Assembly (NCBI GenBank): GCA_029262835.1
Contig: JAJCYQ010000015.1
Location: 62,001-126,000, forward strand
Length of the DNA: 64,000 bases
DNA from: Bacteroidota bacterium
Lineage (GTDB): Bacteria > Bacteroidota > Rhodothermia > Rhodothermales > UBA10348
Direction: 5' to 3'
Shown: piece by piece, positions 1-7,982 of the stretch
How positions within the stretch are numbered: the first letter of the stretch is position 1
Layout of the letters: each line of letters begins with the position of its first letter
Translations under genes and position numbers: made by a program
The notes under the pieces: model-generated
Seen by the model: the letters and a program-made list of their open reading frames with translations, nothing else
Told to the model about the DNA's origin: nothing
Databases searched by the model: none

Positions 1-83
1 AGTCCGCGTGCCATCTCGGCGGCGTAGGTCTGCGTGCCCCCCACGTCGGGTGGGAAGTCCTGGGTGACGACGAGGATATGCAT
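1..83 (-). CDS. Glycosyltransferase family 4, N-terminal fragment
   Basis: Only the first 27 codons lie in the window; the rest is off the left edge. The reverse strand from 83 reads M-H-I-L-V-V-T-Q-D-F-P-P-D-V-G-G-T-Q-T-Y, the typical start of GT-B glycosyltransferases of family 4: a first beta strand followed by a P-P-x-x-G-G loop that contacts donor and acceptor sugar. The start codon overlaps the stop of the upstream membrane-protein gene by one base (TGATG), so translation is probably coupled and the three genes 1416-943-83 form one operon. The acceptor substrate cannot be judged from this piece. Confidence 0.75.
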   Translation of the reverse strand, partial: MHILVVTQDFPPDVGGTQTYAAEMARG

Positions 84-946
84 CAGCCGGGGGCGGAGCT
101 GCCCAGAACACGATCTATCACGTCTGCCCACGGATAGGCCAGCAGAAACAGGATGGCGTTGTTGGCGGGAAAATTGATCTGCATGGACATGAATATCCCC
201 ACATGCATGGCAATAAGGAGCGTCATGACCCACGGGCGAAAGCGGGGAGACCAAATGAGCACGCCAACCAGCTCTGTCAGCAGGCCAAAGGTCAGAATAG
301 CTGTAGCGAGTGGATATTGGTCCAGCACAAGCTGCTGGAAACTGTTGATGTTGACGACGCCGGACTTTGAGAAGACATCGACTGTCCGTTCCTGAATCCA
401 CATCCACATATGGCCGCCATCCACCCACAGTGGGCCCGATGCAATGAGCTTGGACATGGCAGCCGTCGTGTAACCGAGACCAAGGAAGAAAATAATGACG
501 CCGAGTGCGAACCGTCGGCTGTGCTTCTCTTCGCGGAACGCCACGTAGGCCAATCCCAGCGCCACGGCCGTCAGCCCCACGACGTTTGAGCCATGGGAAA
601 TTTCACCCAGACTGTAGCGTGATACGTATTGCAGATGGAAAAAAAGCGCCAACATCAGGTAGCCACTCCGGTGGAGCCGGAAGAACCCGACGAGCGCGGC
701 GGCCGTCATAAGGCCCGCGTTGACGATGGAGAGATTGTGGTCGAACATGAACGAAATATCCACGAACCGGGCAATACCGAGTGGCAGTACGACGTCGGCA
801 ATGTTGGGAATGTAGCGTCCCCACTCCCACCCGAACCAGAGCGCCCAACCGACCATGACGACCTCGAAGATCCGGAAAAACAGGATCTCGCCGCGCGTTT
901 CCACACGGTCTGGCTGAAAGAGCATGTGCATGACTTTTTGCATCAT
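83..946 (-). CDS. HTTM-like multi-pass membrane protein
   Basis: 287 residues with about seven or eight hydrophobic segments spread over the whole length and no signal peptide. The general pattern (aromatic-rich helices, a W-V-D-G-G-H-M-W-M-W stretch near residue 175, C-terminal helices ending in F-L-L-A-Y-P-W-A-D) resembles HTTM proteins, the membrane domain related to vitamin K-dependent gamma-carboxylase. That assignment is by resemblance only. The start at 946 overlaps the stop of the upstream gene (ATGA) and has a strong ribosome site, CCGGAGGTGA at 951-960, unusual here because most genes lack one. It is co-transcribed with its small partner and a glycosyltransferase, suggesting an envelope or glycan role. 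Confidence 0.6.
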   Translation of the reverse strand: MMQKVMHMLFQPDRVETRGEILFFRIFEVVMVGWALWFGWEWGRYIPNIADVVLPLGIARFVDISFMFDHNLSIVNAGLMTAAALVGFFRLHRSGYLMLALFFHLQYVSRYSLGEISHGSNVVGLTAVALGLAYVAFREEKHSRRFALGVIIFFLGLGYTTAAMSKLIASGPLWVDGGHMWMWIQERTVDVFSKSGVVNINSFQQLVLDQYPLATAILTFGLLTELVGVLIWSPRFRPWVMTLLIAMHVGIFMSMQINFPANNAILFLLAYPWADVIDRVLGSSAPG

Positions 947-1416
947 GGCGTCACCTCCGGATGCAGGATCGTGGTATCGGGCGTCATGACGATATACGGC
1001 TCGTAGCGTACCGATATGGAGCGGTTTTCCCCGAGTTCACCGGTCACGCGGTATATGAGGAGCGTCCTTTCGGCGAGGTTGGTGTGGAAGAGCTTTCGGA
1101 GCGCTTCCGTGCGACGGGGCGTCCAGTCCCTTGACTTGGAGACAAAGTTTGCGACGTCATTCTGGTTGATTCCCGTGGGTTCGACAGCAAATGGCGCCCC
1201 CAGGAGTTCGTCGCGCGATGCCGGTTCCCATGATATGGCAACGGCTTCGGCGTCCGAGACATCGCGAACCACAGCCCGGACCCATGGGTTACCGGCTTGT
1301 GAGAACATTGGATAAATGGAAAACGGCCAGAATTCCCCTAAATTCGTGCTGACCAATACGGCGTACACGAGGAACGTGCCCAGTAGCCACTTTTTTGCCC
1401 GGTTCAAATATGTCAT
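943..1416 (-). CDS. Small membrane-anchored partner of the HTTM-like protein
   Basis: 157 residues from ATG at 1416; a longer frame from 1494 exists but its first 26 residues look non-genic. One N-terminal membrane segment (about residues 9-26) is followed by W-P-F-S-I-Y-P-M-F-S, a motif I associate with small proteins encoded beside HTTM genes, then a soluble, presumably extracytoplasmic domain. Function unknown. It is first in a three-gene operon. Its start overlaps the start of the divergent gene at 1410 by seven bases, so neither start has free upstream leader sequence and the two transcripts must overlap. Confidence 0.6.
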   Translation of the reverse strand: MTYLNRAKKWLLGTFLVYAVLVSTNLGEFWPFSIYPMFSQAGNPWVRAVVRDVSDAEAVAISWEPASRDELLGAPFAVEPTGINQNDVANFVSKSRDWTPRRTEALRKLFHTNLAERTLLIYRVTGELGENRSISVRYEPYIVMTPDTTILHPEVTP

Positions 1417-2363
1417 ACGTTCAATTACAGACTGCGGTTGAGAAGTGGCGGCTCTTCCGCGAGACACGCGCGGGGCACATATTTGTCCGCTCACTTCGGG
1501 TGGTGTTACTGGTGGGTATTCTCGTTCTGCTTGGCTGGCAGCTCACGTCAGTGGGTTGGTCGGAGGTCCTCCGGAATTTACCAGTGCACCCGCTGTTCTA
1601 CCTGTTTTTCCTGATGCTCTATGTGTTGCTTCCGGTAGCAGAGTCGTTCATATATCGGGTCACGTGGGAGTTTGATGTTGTCAAAGCGTTTCCGGCGTTC
1701 ATAAAGAAACGGATTTTCAACAAGGATGTCGTGGGATATTCAGGTGAAGTCTATTTCTTTGACTGGGCCCGCAAGCAGATCGGACTTCCTAAAAGGGCGA
1801 TCGCGGAGACGATTCGAGACAACAACATCATCTCGTCGGTTGCATCGACTGTCGTGTCCGTCGTGCTGTTGAGTGTCTTCCTGACAGCGGGAGAGTTGTC
1901 ACTGGACAGGCTGGTCGGGGAGCGTATGGTCATGTGGATGCTGCTCTCGGTGGTCGGTTTCGTGATCCTTATTCCCCTCTGGATACGGTTTCGGCACTTT
2001 CTGTTCAGCATGAAGTGGCGAACGGCCGGGACCATCCTTCTCATACAGGTCGGCCGGCTCGTTACGGGACAGATTCTCCAGATCGGAATGTGGGCGGTCG
2101 TTATGCCCGATGTCCCTCTTGCGGTGTGGTTCACGTATGCGGCGGTGAGTATCATACTTTCCCGCATTCCATTCCTGCCCAACCAAATGCTGGTATTTAC
2201 GAGTATTGGCCTCGGACTCTCCGGTCCGCTCAGTGTGGCACAGGCTCCGCTCGCGAGCATGTTGGTCGTCGCGGCCGGCCTGGACAAACTGCTCAATCTG
2301 ACGCTGTTCGGACTCATCACGCTGACAGGCAGGGATCGGAACGTGGCTCACGCCGAGGCATGA
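1410..2363 (+). CDS. Flippase-like (LPG synthase TM / UPF0104-like) membrane protein
   Basis: 317 residues from ATG at 1410; a TTG at 1395 would add five residues. At least six hydrophobic segments: about residues 25-45, 55-80, 140-160, 175-195, 205-230 and 280-310. The arrangement, with a long first loop and a conserved-looking R-I-P-F-L-P-N-Q near residue 250, resembles the lysylphosphatidylglycerol synthase membrane domain family (glycolipid or isoprenoid-linked sugar flippases). No catalytic synthetase domain is present. The neighbouring glycosyltransferase operon fits a lipid-linked glycan role, but this is inference. Confidence 0.5.
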   Translation: MSYVQLQTAVEKWRLFRETRAGHIFVRSLRVVLLVGILVLLGWQLTSVGWSEVLRNLPVHPLFYLFFLMLYVLLPVAESFIYRVTWEFDVVKAFPAFIKKRIFNKDVVGYSGEVYFFDWARKQIGLPKRAIAETIRDNNIISSVASTVVSVVLLSVFLTAGELSLDRLVGERMVMWMLLSVVGFVILIPLWIRFRHFLFSMKWRTAGTILLIQVGRLVTGQILQIGMWAVVMPDVPLAVWFTYAAVSIILSRIPFLPNQMLVFTSIGLGLSGPLSVAQAPLASMLVVAAGLDKLLNLTLFGLITLTGRDRNVAHAEA

Positions 2364-2417
2364 TGTTCACATTGAATACATGGAACGCAGCCGTTCCAGG
2401 CAGGTTGGTGGACACAG

Positions 2418-2433
2418 AAGACTAAGTAGTCTT
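2418..2433. promoter_or_regulatory. 16-bp palindrome upstream of the RIC gene
   Basis: AAGACTA-AG-TAGTCTT is a perfect 7-bp inverted repeat with a 2-bp spacer, centred about 53 bp before the RIC start and outside both flanking genes. Size and position fit a dimeric repressor or Crp/Fnr-type activator site. RIC genes elsewhere are nitric-oxide regulated; which regulator would bind here is not visible. Confidence 0.35.
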
Positions 2434-2478
2434 TAATCTACAAAACAATCTCCACATTTCATTCCCTACCGCACCGCC

Positions 2479-3195
2479 ATGGAAATCATCCAGTCCCAGC
2501 CCGCGACTGCACCCTTCACAGAGCGCACCATTGCAGACCTCGTTTCGGAAGACTTTCGGCGGGGCATCGTCTTCAAACAGTTCGGCATTGATTTCTGCTG
2601 CGGAGGTGGGAAGACCGTTGCAGATGTCTGCACAGCCAGGGGTATTGCACCGGAAACGCTCTTCCAGGCACTGGTCTCTGCCCATCCAGCTTCTGGACGC
2701 AGTGTTCCGTCGCAGGCAGGCTCATGGTCGCCGGCGTTTCTCGCCGACTACATTGTCAACGAGCACCACGCGTGGGTTCGCGAGCGCATTCCGGTGCTGA
2801 AAGCCTTCACGAAACGCGTTGCGGCCGTTCACGGGCACCACTACACGGAGCTCGCTGAAATCAGGGACGTCTTTTCCGATCTGGCGGACGAACTCGAGGC
2901 GCACATGGAAGATGAAGAGCAGCGCGTGTTTCCGATCATTTCGGATGGTGTTGCGGCCGAGGATCTTTCGGAGCTCATTGCAGAGCTGGAAGCGGAGCAT
3001 GAGGCGGCCGGCGGTGCCATGGCCCGGCTGCGCGAGCTCACAAATGACTTCACGCCGCCTGAAGGCGCCTGCAACACGTTCCGCGCGGCCTACGCTGGCC
3101 TCAAGGATTTTGAGGAAGACCTGCATGCGCACGTGCACCTCGAGAACAACGTGTTGTTCAAGCAGATTCAGTCACCGTCCGCGGCGAAGCAGTAG
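2479..3195 (+). CDS. ric: Iron-sulfur cluster repair di-iron protein (RIC)
   Basis: 238 residues, the normal length for YtfE/ScdA/DnrN proteins, which restore Fe-S clusters damaged by nitric oxide or oxidants in the cytoplasm. Residues 14-75 form the N-terminal ScdA_N (DUF542) domain with the diagnostic F-C-C-G-G-G (Cys40, Cys41). From about 88 the hemerythrin-like four-helix domain begins, with histidines and glutamates in N-E-H-H, H-G-H-H, E-A-H-M-E-D-E-E, E-A-E-H-E and H-A-H-V-H-L-E-N-N that supply the di-iron ligands. The ATG lacks a clear ribosome site. The last 28 bases overlap the convergent lectin-like gene. A palindrome lies upstream at 2418-2433. Confidence 0.92.
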   Translation: MEIIQSQPATAPFTERTIADLVSEDFRRGIVFKQFGIDFCCGGGKTVADVCTARGIAPETLFQALVSAHPASGRSVPSQAGSWSPAFLADYIVNEHHAWVRERIPVLKAFTKRVAAVHGHHYTELAEIRDVFSDLADELEAHMEDEEQRVFPIISDGVAAEDLSELIAELEAEHEAAGGAMARLRELTNDFTPPEGACNTFRAAYAGLKDFEEDLHAHVHLENNVLFKQIQSPSAAKQ

Positions 3196-3902
3196 AACCG
3201 CCCGTCACCGCCCGTAGCCCGCAGATTGTCCAGGCTGCAACCCCTGGATGGGTGTGCGGAATTCCACGATTCGGGATTGGCGCCACCGCCCGTGCGGTCA
3301 TGGTGACCAACCTGTGCGCTGCCGTCTTCCGATGAGCTGGTCCAGTCAGAACACGTATGATCTGTGCCGTCGTCACCGAACGAGGTGCCATCAAGTTGCG
3401 ATCCCGTCAGGATGTCGTGCATGTTCGGCGTGTCGCCCCGTCCGTTGAGTGTGTCGCCACGTTCTGTGAGCTGCGTGGCCTTCGTGAGGTTGTTCTCCCC
3501 GTGAAGTTCGTCGACGTTCGCCGCGATCTGGATACCCGCCGCGTTCAGCCAGGGACCGCTGCCAATGCGGTCGCGGGCGCTCACAGACGTCGTACTCAGG
3601 TACGCGCGCCATGTCCGCTCGCCCGCACCGACCTCTTGGGCGAGCGTCTGGCAGAGCGCATCGGCGCCATCGAGTCCACCGAGGTCAGCGCCTGCGCCCG
3701 GATTCCGGCTCGTGATGAAGAAGGACATGTCGTCCGATACATTGACGGCACCGGGCGCAGCTTGCGCGCCATCGGTCGAAGAAGCGGATGGCGCGTCTGG
3801 CTGGGCACACGCTGCGAAGAAGAGGGCCAGCAGCACCGTGAACATGGTTTCGCGAAGAGCGGATCGGCGGAGCCGGGTCGAACAGAGAGCGGTGGCACGC
3901 AT
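3168..3902 (-). CDS. Secreted lectin-like lipoprotein
   Basis: About 244 residues using ATG at 3902, which gives an Arg-rich n-region, a hydrophobic stretch and a lipobox (F-F-A-A-C); a frame open to 4088 would place 62 extra residues before it. The mature part starts with a low-complexity Ser/Ala/Asp linker, then a domain beginning S-F-F-I-T-S-R-N-P-G and continuing G-G-L-D-G-A-D-A-L-C-Q, R-T-W-R-A-Y-L-S-T and a C-terminal C-S-D-W-T and G-R-F-Y-C-F. Such single-domain proteins are commonly called lectin-like (DUF1554/C-type-lectin-like fold). Four cysteines could form two disulfides. Ligand unknown. It ends inside the convergent RIC gene. Confidence 0.65.
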   Translation of the reverse strand: MRATALCSTRLRRSALRETMFTVLLALFFAACAQPDAPSASSTDGAQAAPGAVNVSDDMSFFITSRNPGAGADLGGLDGADALCQTLAQEVGAGERTWRAYLSTTSVSARDRIGSGPWLNAAGIQIAANVDELHGENNLTKATQLTERGDTLNGRGDTPNMHDILTGSQLDGTSFGDDGTDHTCSDWTSSSEDGSAQVGHHDRTGGGANPESWNSAHPSRGCSLDNLRATGGDGRFYCFAADGD

Positions 3903-3998
3903 GATGGGGACGTATTTTTGGATGGATTCGGGACTTGCAATGTAATAAACTGGCGGTGTAATGCACGTAGGTACCTGCACAAATGACATACCACACAT

Positions 3999-4814
3999 AT
4001 GCGTAACGCGATACTGCTCGCTCTTCTGATTCTTTTTTCCTCCAGTGCCATGGCCCAGTCGTCCGGCCTCCTGATCAGCGAGGTACACGCCGGGGAAGGC
4101 TGGGTAGAACTCGTGAATGCCGGAACGGAGTCCATTGACACGGGCGCCTATTTCCTGTGTAACTTCCCAAGCTACGTACCCGTCCAGGGGCTGAGTGTGG
4201 TGGCTGGTAACCGGGTGCTGGCTCCCGGAGAATATCTGGCCGTCTCCTTCGACGCGTTACCTCCAGCCAGTGGGGAGGTTGGCCTGTATGAGCCCGGCAC
4301 GTTTGACTTCGGCAATGCCGATGACATGCTTGACTACATGGAATACGGGTCTGGCAACCACACCCGCGAGCCACTCGCAGTCCAGAATGGGTTCTGGGAG
4401 AGCGGTGCGTTCGTGGCGGTACCGTCAGTGGGGCAGTCCATGGCGCGCGCCAGTTTCAGCGTATCGGGTTCGGCCAACTGGGAGGCCACGACGCCGTCAC
4501 CGGGCGCGCCGAACGGAATTGTCACGTCGGTAGACGAAAATGGAGCGCTGCCATCGAATGTCACCATTTCCTCGGTCTATCCCAACCCGGTCCGCGGCGC
4601 CGCGGCTTTCGATGTGCGACTAGCCCGGACCGAGGAGCTGAAGATCACCCTGCACGACATACTGGGGCGCGAGGTCTCGGGAATCTACAGCGGGCCGGTG
4701 TCCACCGATCGGACATTCCGTGTGGATATGAGGGGGCTCGCAGGAGGCATGTACTGGGTCAGTATCGAAGGCGAATCGTTCAGCAAGGTACTGCCGCTCG
4801 TCAGATTGAACTGA
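3999..4814 (+). CDS. Lamin-tail-domain protein with T9SS sorting signal
   Basis: 271 residues. Residues 1-20 are a clear signal peptide ending S-A-M-A-Q. A lamin-tail-like beta domain follows (about 22-150: L-L-I-S-E-V-H-A-G-E-G-W-V-E-L-V-N). The C-terminal 80 residues are a type A T9SS sorting domain: S-S-V-Y-P-N-P at about 190, then L-H-D-I-L-G-R-E-V, a G-G-M-Y-W-V and a final K-V-L-P-L-V. The protein is therefore exported by Sec, moved through the type IX secretion system, and anchored or released at the surface. Divergent from the lectin-like lipoprotein with 96 bp between starts; that gap must hold both promoters. Confidence 0.85.
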   Translation: MRNAILLALLILFSSSAMAQSSGLLISEVHAGEGWVELVNAGTESIDTGAYFLCNFPSYVPVQGLSVVAGNRVLAPGEYLAVSFDALPPASGEVGLYEPGTFDFGNADDMLDYMEYGSGNHTREPLAVQNGFWESGAFVAVPSVGQSMARASFSVSGSANWEATTPSPGAPNGIVTSVDENGALPSNVTISSVYPNPVRGAAAFDVRLARTEELKITLHDILGREVSGIYSGPVSTDRTFRVDMRGLAGGMYWVSIEGESFSKVLPLVRLN

Positions 4815-4880
4815 GGATGAATCCTGGCTGGGAATCGGTCGTAGCACGGTTCTACGCATCCATCCAGTCCCAGCCATCCC

Positions 4881-7094
4881 ATGATTCGTACCACGTGCCG
4901 GTACGCGCTTACGTGCGCGGCCCTGTTCTTCGCCATCGTTGACCATGTTACCGCCCAGACGCAGGACTCCAGCCCCGCGCCGCGTGTCCAACCGATTGGC
5001 GCACAAAACAGTCTTCAAGCCGTTTTCGCTGAAAAGCCCCCCCGTATTGACGGGATTATGGACGACGAGATTTGGCAACAGACGCCAGTCGCCGACGACT
5101 TCGTGCAACTCGATCCCATAGACGGCGCGCCGCCGAGCCAGCCCTCGGCCATGCGAATTGCCTACGACAAGGAGAATCTGTATTTCGGGCTGAGTTTCTA
5201 TGACAGCGACCCGGAGCAGATCCGGGCGCGGAACCTGCAGCGTGGCGGTCCGAACGGAAATGATGACATGTTCTGGCTGCTCATTGACACGTACAACGAC
5301 GACAGGAACGCGTATTTGTTCGAGACCAATGTGCTTGGCACACAGGACGACGCCATCATTACCGACGAAAGCATGTCGTTCAGCGACTGGCAGTGGGACG
5401 GCATTTACGAGAGCCAGGGACGAATTGCGGACGACGGCTGGCACGTCGAACTGGCCATTCCGTTCAAGACCATCCGGTTTGACAACAAGGATGAACTGAC
5501 CATGGGGGTGGCCATCATGCGGTTCCTGAACCGCACGGGGGAGCGCTCGCTTTGGCCCTACATTCCGCGCCGGTATGCTGCCGGGATATTCCAGGTCTCC
5601 CAATATGCCAATCTGGAGGGTATCGAAGGCGTGAAGCCGGGGCGCAATGTGCTCATCAAGCCGTATGTCATTTCCGGCGCACAGAAATCGCGCGTTACGG
5701 AGAATGGGTTTGAGACAGATACCGATCAGGACCTTGGCCTGGACGTGAAGTGGGCACTGACGCCGAATTTTACGTTCGATGCTACGCTGAACACCGACTT
5801 TGCGCAGGTCGAATCGGACAACGTGCAGCTGGATCTGACCCGATTCAACTTGTTTTTCCCAGAGAAACGCGAGTTTTTCCTGGAACGGCAGGGGCTGTTC
5901 GAGTTCGGAAATACCGGGCAGACACAAACATTCTTCTCGCGCCGGATTGGTATCTCGAACGACATTCTTGCTGGTGGCCGCCTCGTGGGACAGTTCGACA
6001 AGGTGTCAATCGGAGCCATGAACCTGCAGACGGACGACAACAATGAATTCAGTATTCCAGGGGGCAACAACACAGTACTACGTGCTCGCGTGGACGTGAT
6101 TGACCGGACGACCGTCGGGGCCATCTTCACCAATTTGGAGCAGGACAATGACTGGAACCGCGGGTATGGCGCGGACCTGAGGCGTCGCTTCTGGGGCAAC
6201 AGTGAGTTCTCTGCCTGGTTTTCGCGCATAGAGGACAAGGATCCTGACCAGTCGGACGGCGCGGGGTCCGTGAGTCTCGCCCTGCGATCGGCCGACTGGA
6301 CCTTCGGAGCGGATTATGACAACGTAGGCCGGCGATTCAATCCGGCGCTCGGTTTCGTGCGCCGACGGGACATGAAGAGCTATGCCACAAGTGCCACTTA
6401 CAACCCGTTCCTCGGTGACGGATTTTTCCGATCCTACGCCGTGACGGCAAGTGCTGAACTGATCGATGGGCAGGACAATGAAAAACAGTCCTCCGACCTC
6501 GGGCTCAATGGAAACCTCCGTTTCCGGACGAATGACCGCATAAACTGGTCGCTGGGGCGCAACTTTGAGCGGCTGGACGAGCCGTTCTTCCTGCGGAGCG
6601 ATGTCGAACTCGCGCCCGGCGACTATGTATCGAATTCCGGATCGGTCGGATTCCGGACCGACAACAGCAAGTTCTTTTCAGCCAGCGGAACGTTGCGTTT
6701 TGCGGAGTTTTTCGGGGGAGACCGGACCACATACCAGGTCGGCATTGGCCTCCGCACGGGAAAATATCTGAATATGGATGCGACCGTTTCGCACCAGGAA
6801 TTTGATCTGCCGGTCCCGAACGGCACGTTCAATGCGACGACGTTTGGCATGAACCTGAATGCCGCCTGGAGCCGCAAACTGTTTGCCAACTCGCTCATCC
6901 AGTATGATAATTTTTCGGGCGATCTGCAGGCCAATGTCCGGATTGACTGGATCCATTCGCCTGGCGCCGACCTCTTCATTGTGTTCAATACGAGCTACAA
7001 CTTTACGGGCGAAGACGACCAGTTTGATGTCCGGAATGCCATCCTGAACGACCGCGTGGGTATTGCCAAACTGACCTACGTGATCCAGCTCTGA
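4881..7094 (+). CDS. CBM9-like domain outer-membrane protein (DUF5916 type)
   Basis: 737 residues with a signal peptide cut near residue 25 (V-T-A-Q). Residues about 45-240 match the family 9 carbohydrate-binding-like fold (P-R-I-D-G-I-M-D-D-E-I-W, L-Y-F-G-L-S-F-Y-D, W-H-V-E-L-A-I-P-F-K). The rest is rich in alternating beta strands (F-F-P-E-K-R-E-F-F-L-E, F-F-S-R-R-I-G) typical of the DUF5916 beta-barrel that follows this domain in Bacteroidota and relatives. The likely location is the outer membrane. Often annotated as hydrolase, but no catalytic residues can be assigned. It starts 66 bp after the T9SS cargo gene and could be co-transcribed. Confidence 0.82.
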   Translation: MIRTTCRYALTCAALFFAIVDHVTAQTQDSSPAPRVQPIGAQNSLQAVFAEKPPRIDGIMDDEIWQQTPVADDFVQLDPIDGAPPSQPSAMRIAYDKENLYFGLSFYDSDPEQIRARNLQRGGPNGNDDMFWLLIDTYNDDRNAYLFETNVLGTQDDAIITDESMSFSDWQWDGIYESQGRIADDGWHVELAIPFKTIRFDNKDELTMGVAIMRFLNRTGERSLWPYIPRRYAAGIFQVSQYANLEGIEGVKPGRNVLIKPYVISGAQKSRVTENGFETDTDQDLGLDVKWALTPNFTFDATLNTDFAQVESDNVQLDLTRFNLFFPEKREFFLERQGLFEFGNTGQTQTFFSRRIGISNDILAGGRLVGQFDKVSIGAMNLQTDDNNEFSIPGGNNTVLRARVDVIDRTTVGAIFTNLEQDNDWNRGYGADLRRRFWGNSEFSAWFSRIEDKDPDQSDGAGSVSLALRSADWTFGADYDNVGRRFNPALGFVRRRDMKSYATSATYNPFLGDGFFRSYAVTASAELIDGQDNEKQSSDLGLNGNLRFRTNDRINWSLGRNFERLDEPFFLRSDVELAPGDYVSNSGSVGFRTDNSKFFSASGTLRFAEFFGGDRTTYQVGIGLRTGKYLNMDATVSHQEFDLPVPNGTFNATTFGMNLNAAWSRKLFANSLIQYDNFSGDLQANVRIDWIHSPGADLFIVFNTSYNFTGEDDQFDVRNAILNDRVGIAKLTYVIQL

Positions 7095-7229
7095 TCTGCG
7101 ACGGCGCGGCCGGCCGTTTGCCGGGGACATCCCGACATCCGGAAGCGGGGATTCCCGGCCTTGATATGAACAACGTCCGATCGCATTGGCCGTACAACAT
7201 GGCAGACCACCCACGATTGGAGGCCTGTC

Positions 7230-7982
7230 ATGAACACCGAACGAAGAGTTGCCCTGGTTACTGGCGCCGCATCCGGAATTGGACGCGCCATTGCTGAATT
7301 GTACGTATCGCGCTGCTCGGCCGTCGTGCTGAGCGATGTGGACGAGAAGGCCGGTGAAGCGCTGGCCGAAGCGCTGCGCATAAGCGGCGGGGAGGCCGTG
7401 TTCGTGAAGGCCGACGTGTCGAGGCCCGAAGACTGCGAGCGGACTGTGGAGGAGGCACTTGCGCAGTTTGGACGGCTGGACATGGCATGCAACAACGCGG
7501 GAATCGGGGGCGAGCTGCATCCGACGGCGGAGTATCCGCTGGATGCCTGGAACGACGTCATTGCCACCAACCTGTCAGGTGTCTTCTACGGCATGAAATA
7601 TCAGATTCCTGCCATGCTCCGAAGCGGCGGTGGATCGATTGTCAACATGGCGTCCATCCTGGGCGCAGTGGGTTTTGCAGGCGCCCCGGCCTATACGGCG
7701 GCCAAGCACGGCGTCGTCGGACTGAGCAAGGCCACCGCCCTTGAATATGGCGAGCAGGGTATCCGGGTCAACTCGGTGGGTCCGGCGTTCATCAGTACGC
7801 CTATGATTTCGGACTTCGAGAACGATCCGGACATGAATAAGATGCTGACCGGGCTGCACGCCGTAGGGCGGCTGGGCAAGCCTCACGAAGTCGCTGAACT
7901 GGTTTTCTGGCTGACCTCGCCCGAGGCCAGTTTCGTGACTGGTTCCTACTACGCCGTAGATGGTGGCTACCTTGCCCGCTGA
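7230..7982 (+). CDS. Short-chain dehydrogenase/reductase (SDR)
   Basis: 250 residues, a classical SDR. NAD(P) site T-G-A-A-S-G-I-G at 11-18; D36 and D38 after the second strand favour NAD(H). N-N-A-G at 88-91; catalytic Ser142, Tyr155 and Lys159; the P-G-equivalent is replaced by G-P-A-F-I-S-T-P. The C-terminus S-P-E-A-S-F-V-T-G-S-Y-Y-A-V-D-G-G-Y is standard. The substrate cannot be predicted; database hits will probably read glucose 1-dehydrogenase or 3-oxoacyl reductase. The stop lies 23 bases inside the P-type ATPase gene, so the two are very likely translated from one mRNA. Confidence 0.92.
   Translation: MNTERRVALVTGAASGIGRAIAELYVSRCSAVVLSDVDEKAGEALAEALRISGGEAVFVKADVSRPEDCERTVEEALAQFGRLDMACNNAGIGGELHPTAEYPLDAWNDVIATNLSGVFYGMKYQIPAMLRSGGGSIVNMASILGAVGFAGAPAYTAAKHGVVGLSKATALEYGEQGIRVNSVGPAFISTPMISDFENDPDMNKMLTGLHAVGRLGKPHEVAELVFWLTSPEASFVTGSYYAVDGGYLAR

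Noticed and set aside
4620-5927. 435-codon minus-strand open frame
   Set aside because: Overlaps the T9SS sorting domain and CBM9 gene in antisense; no domain seen.
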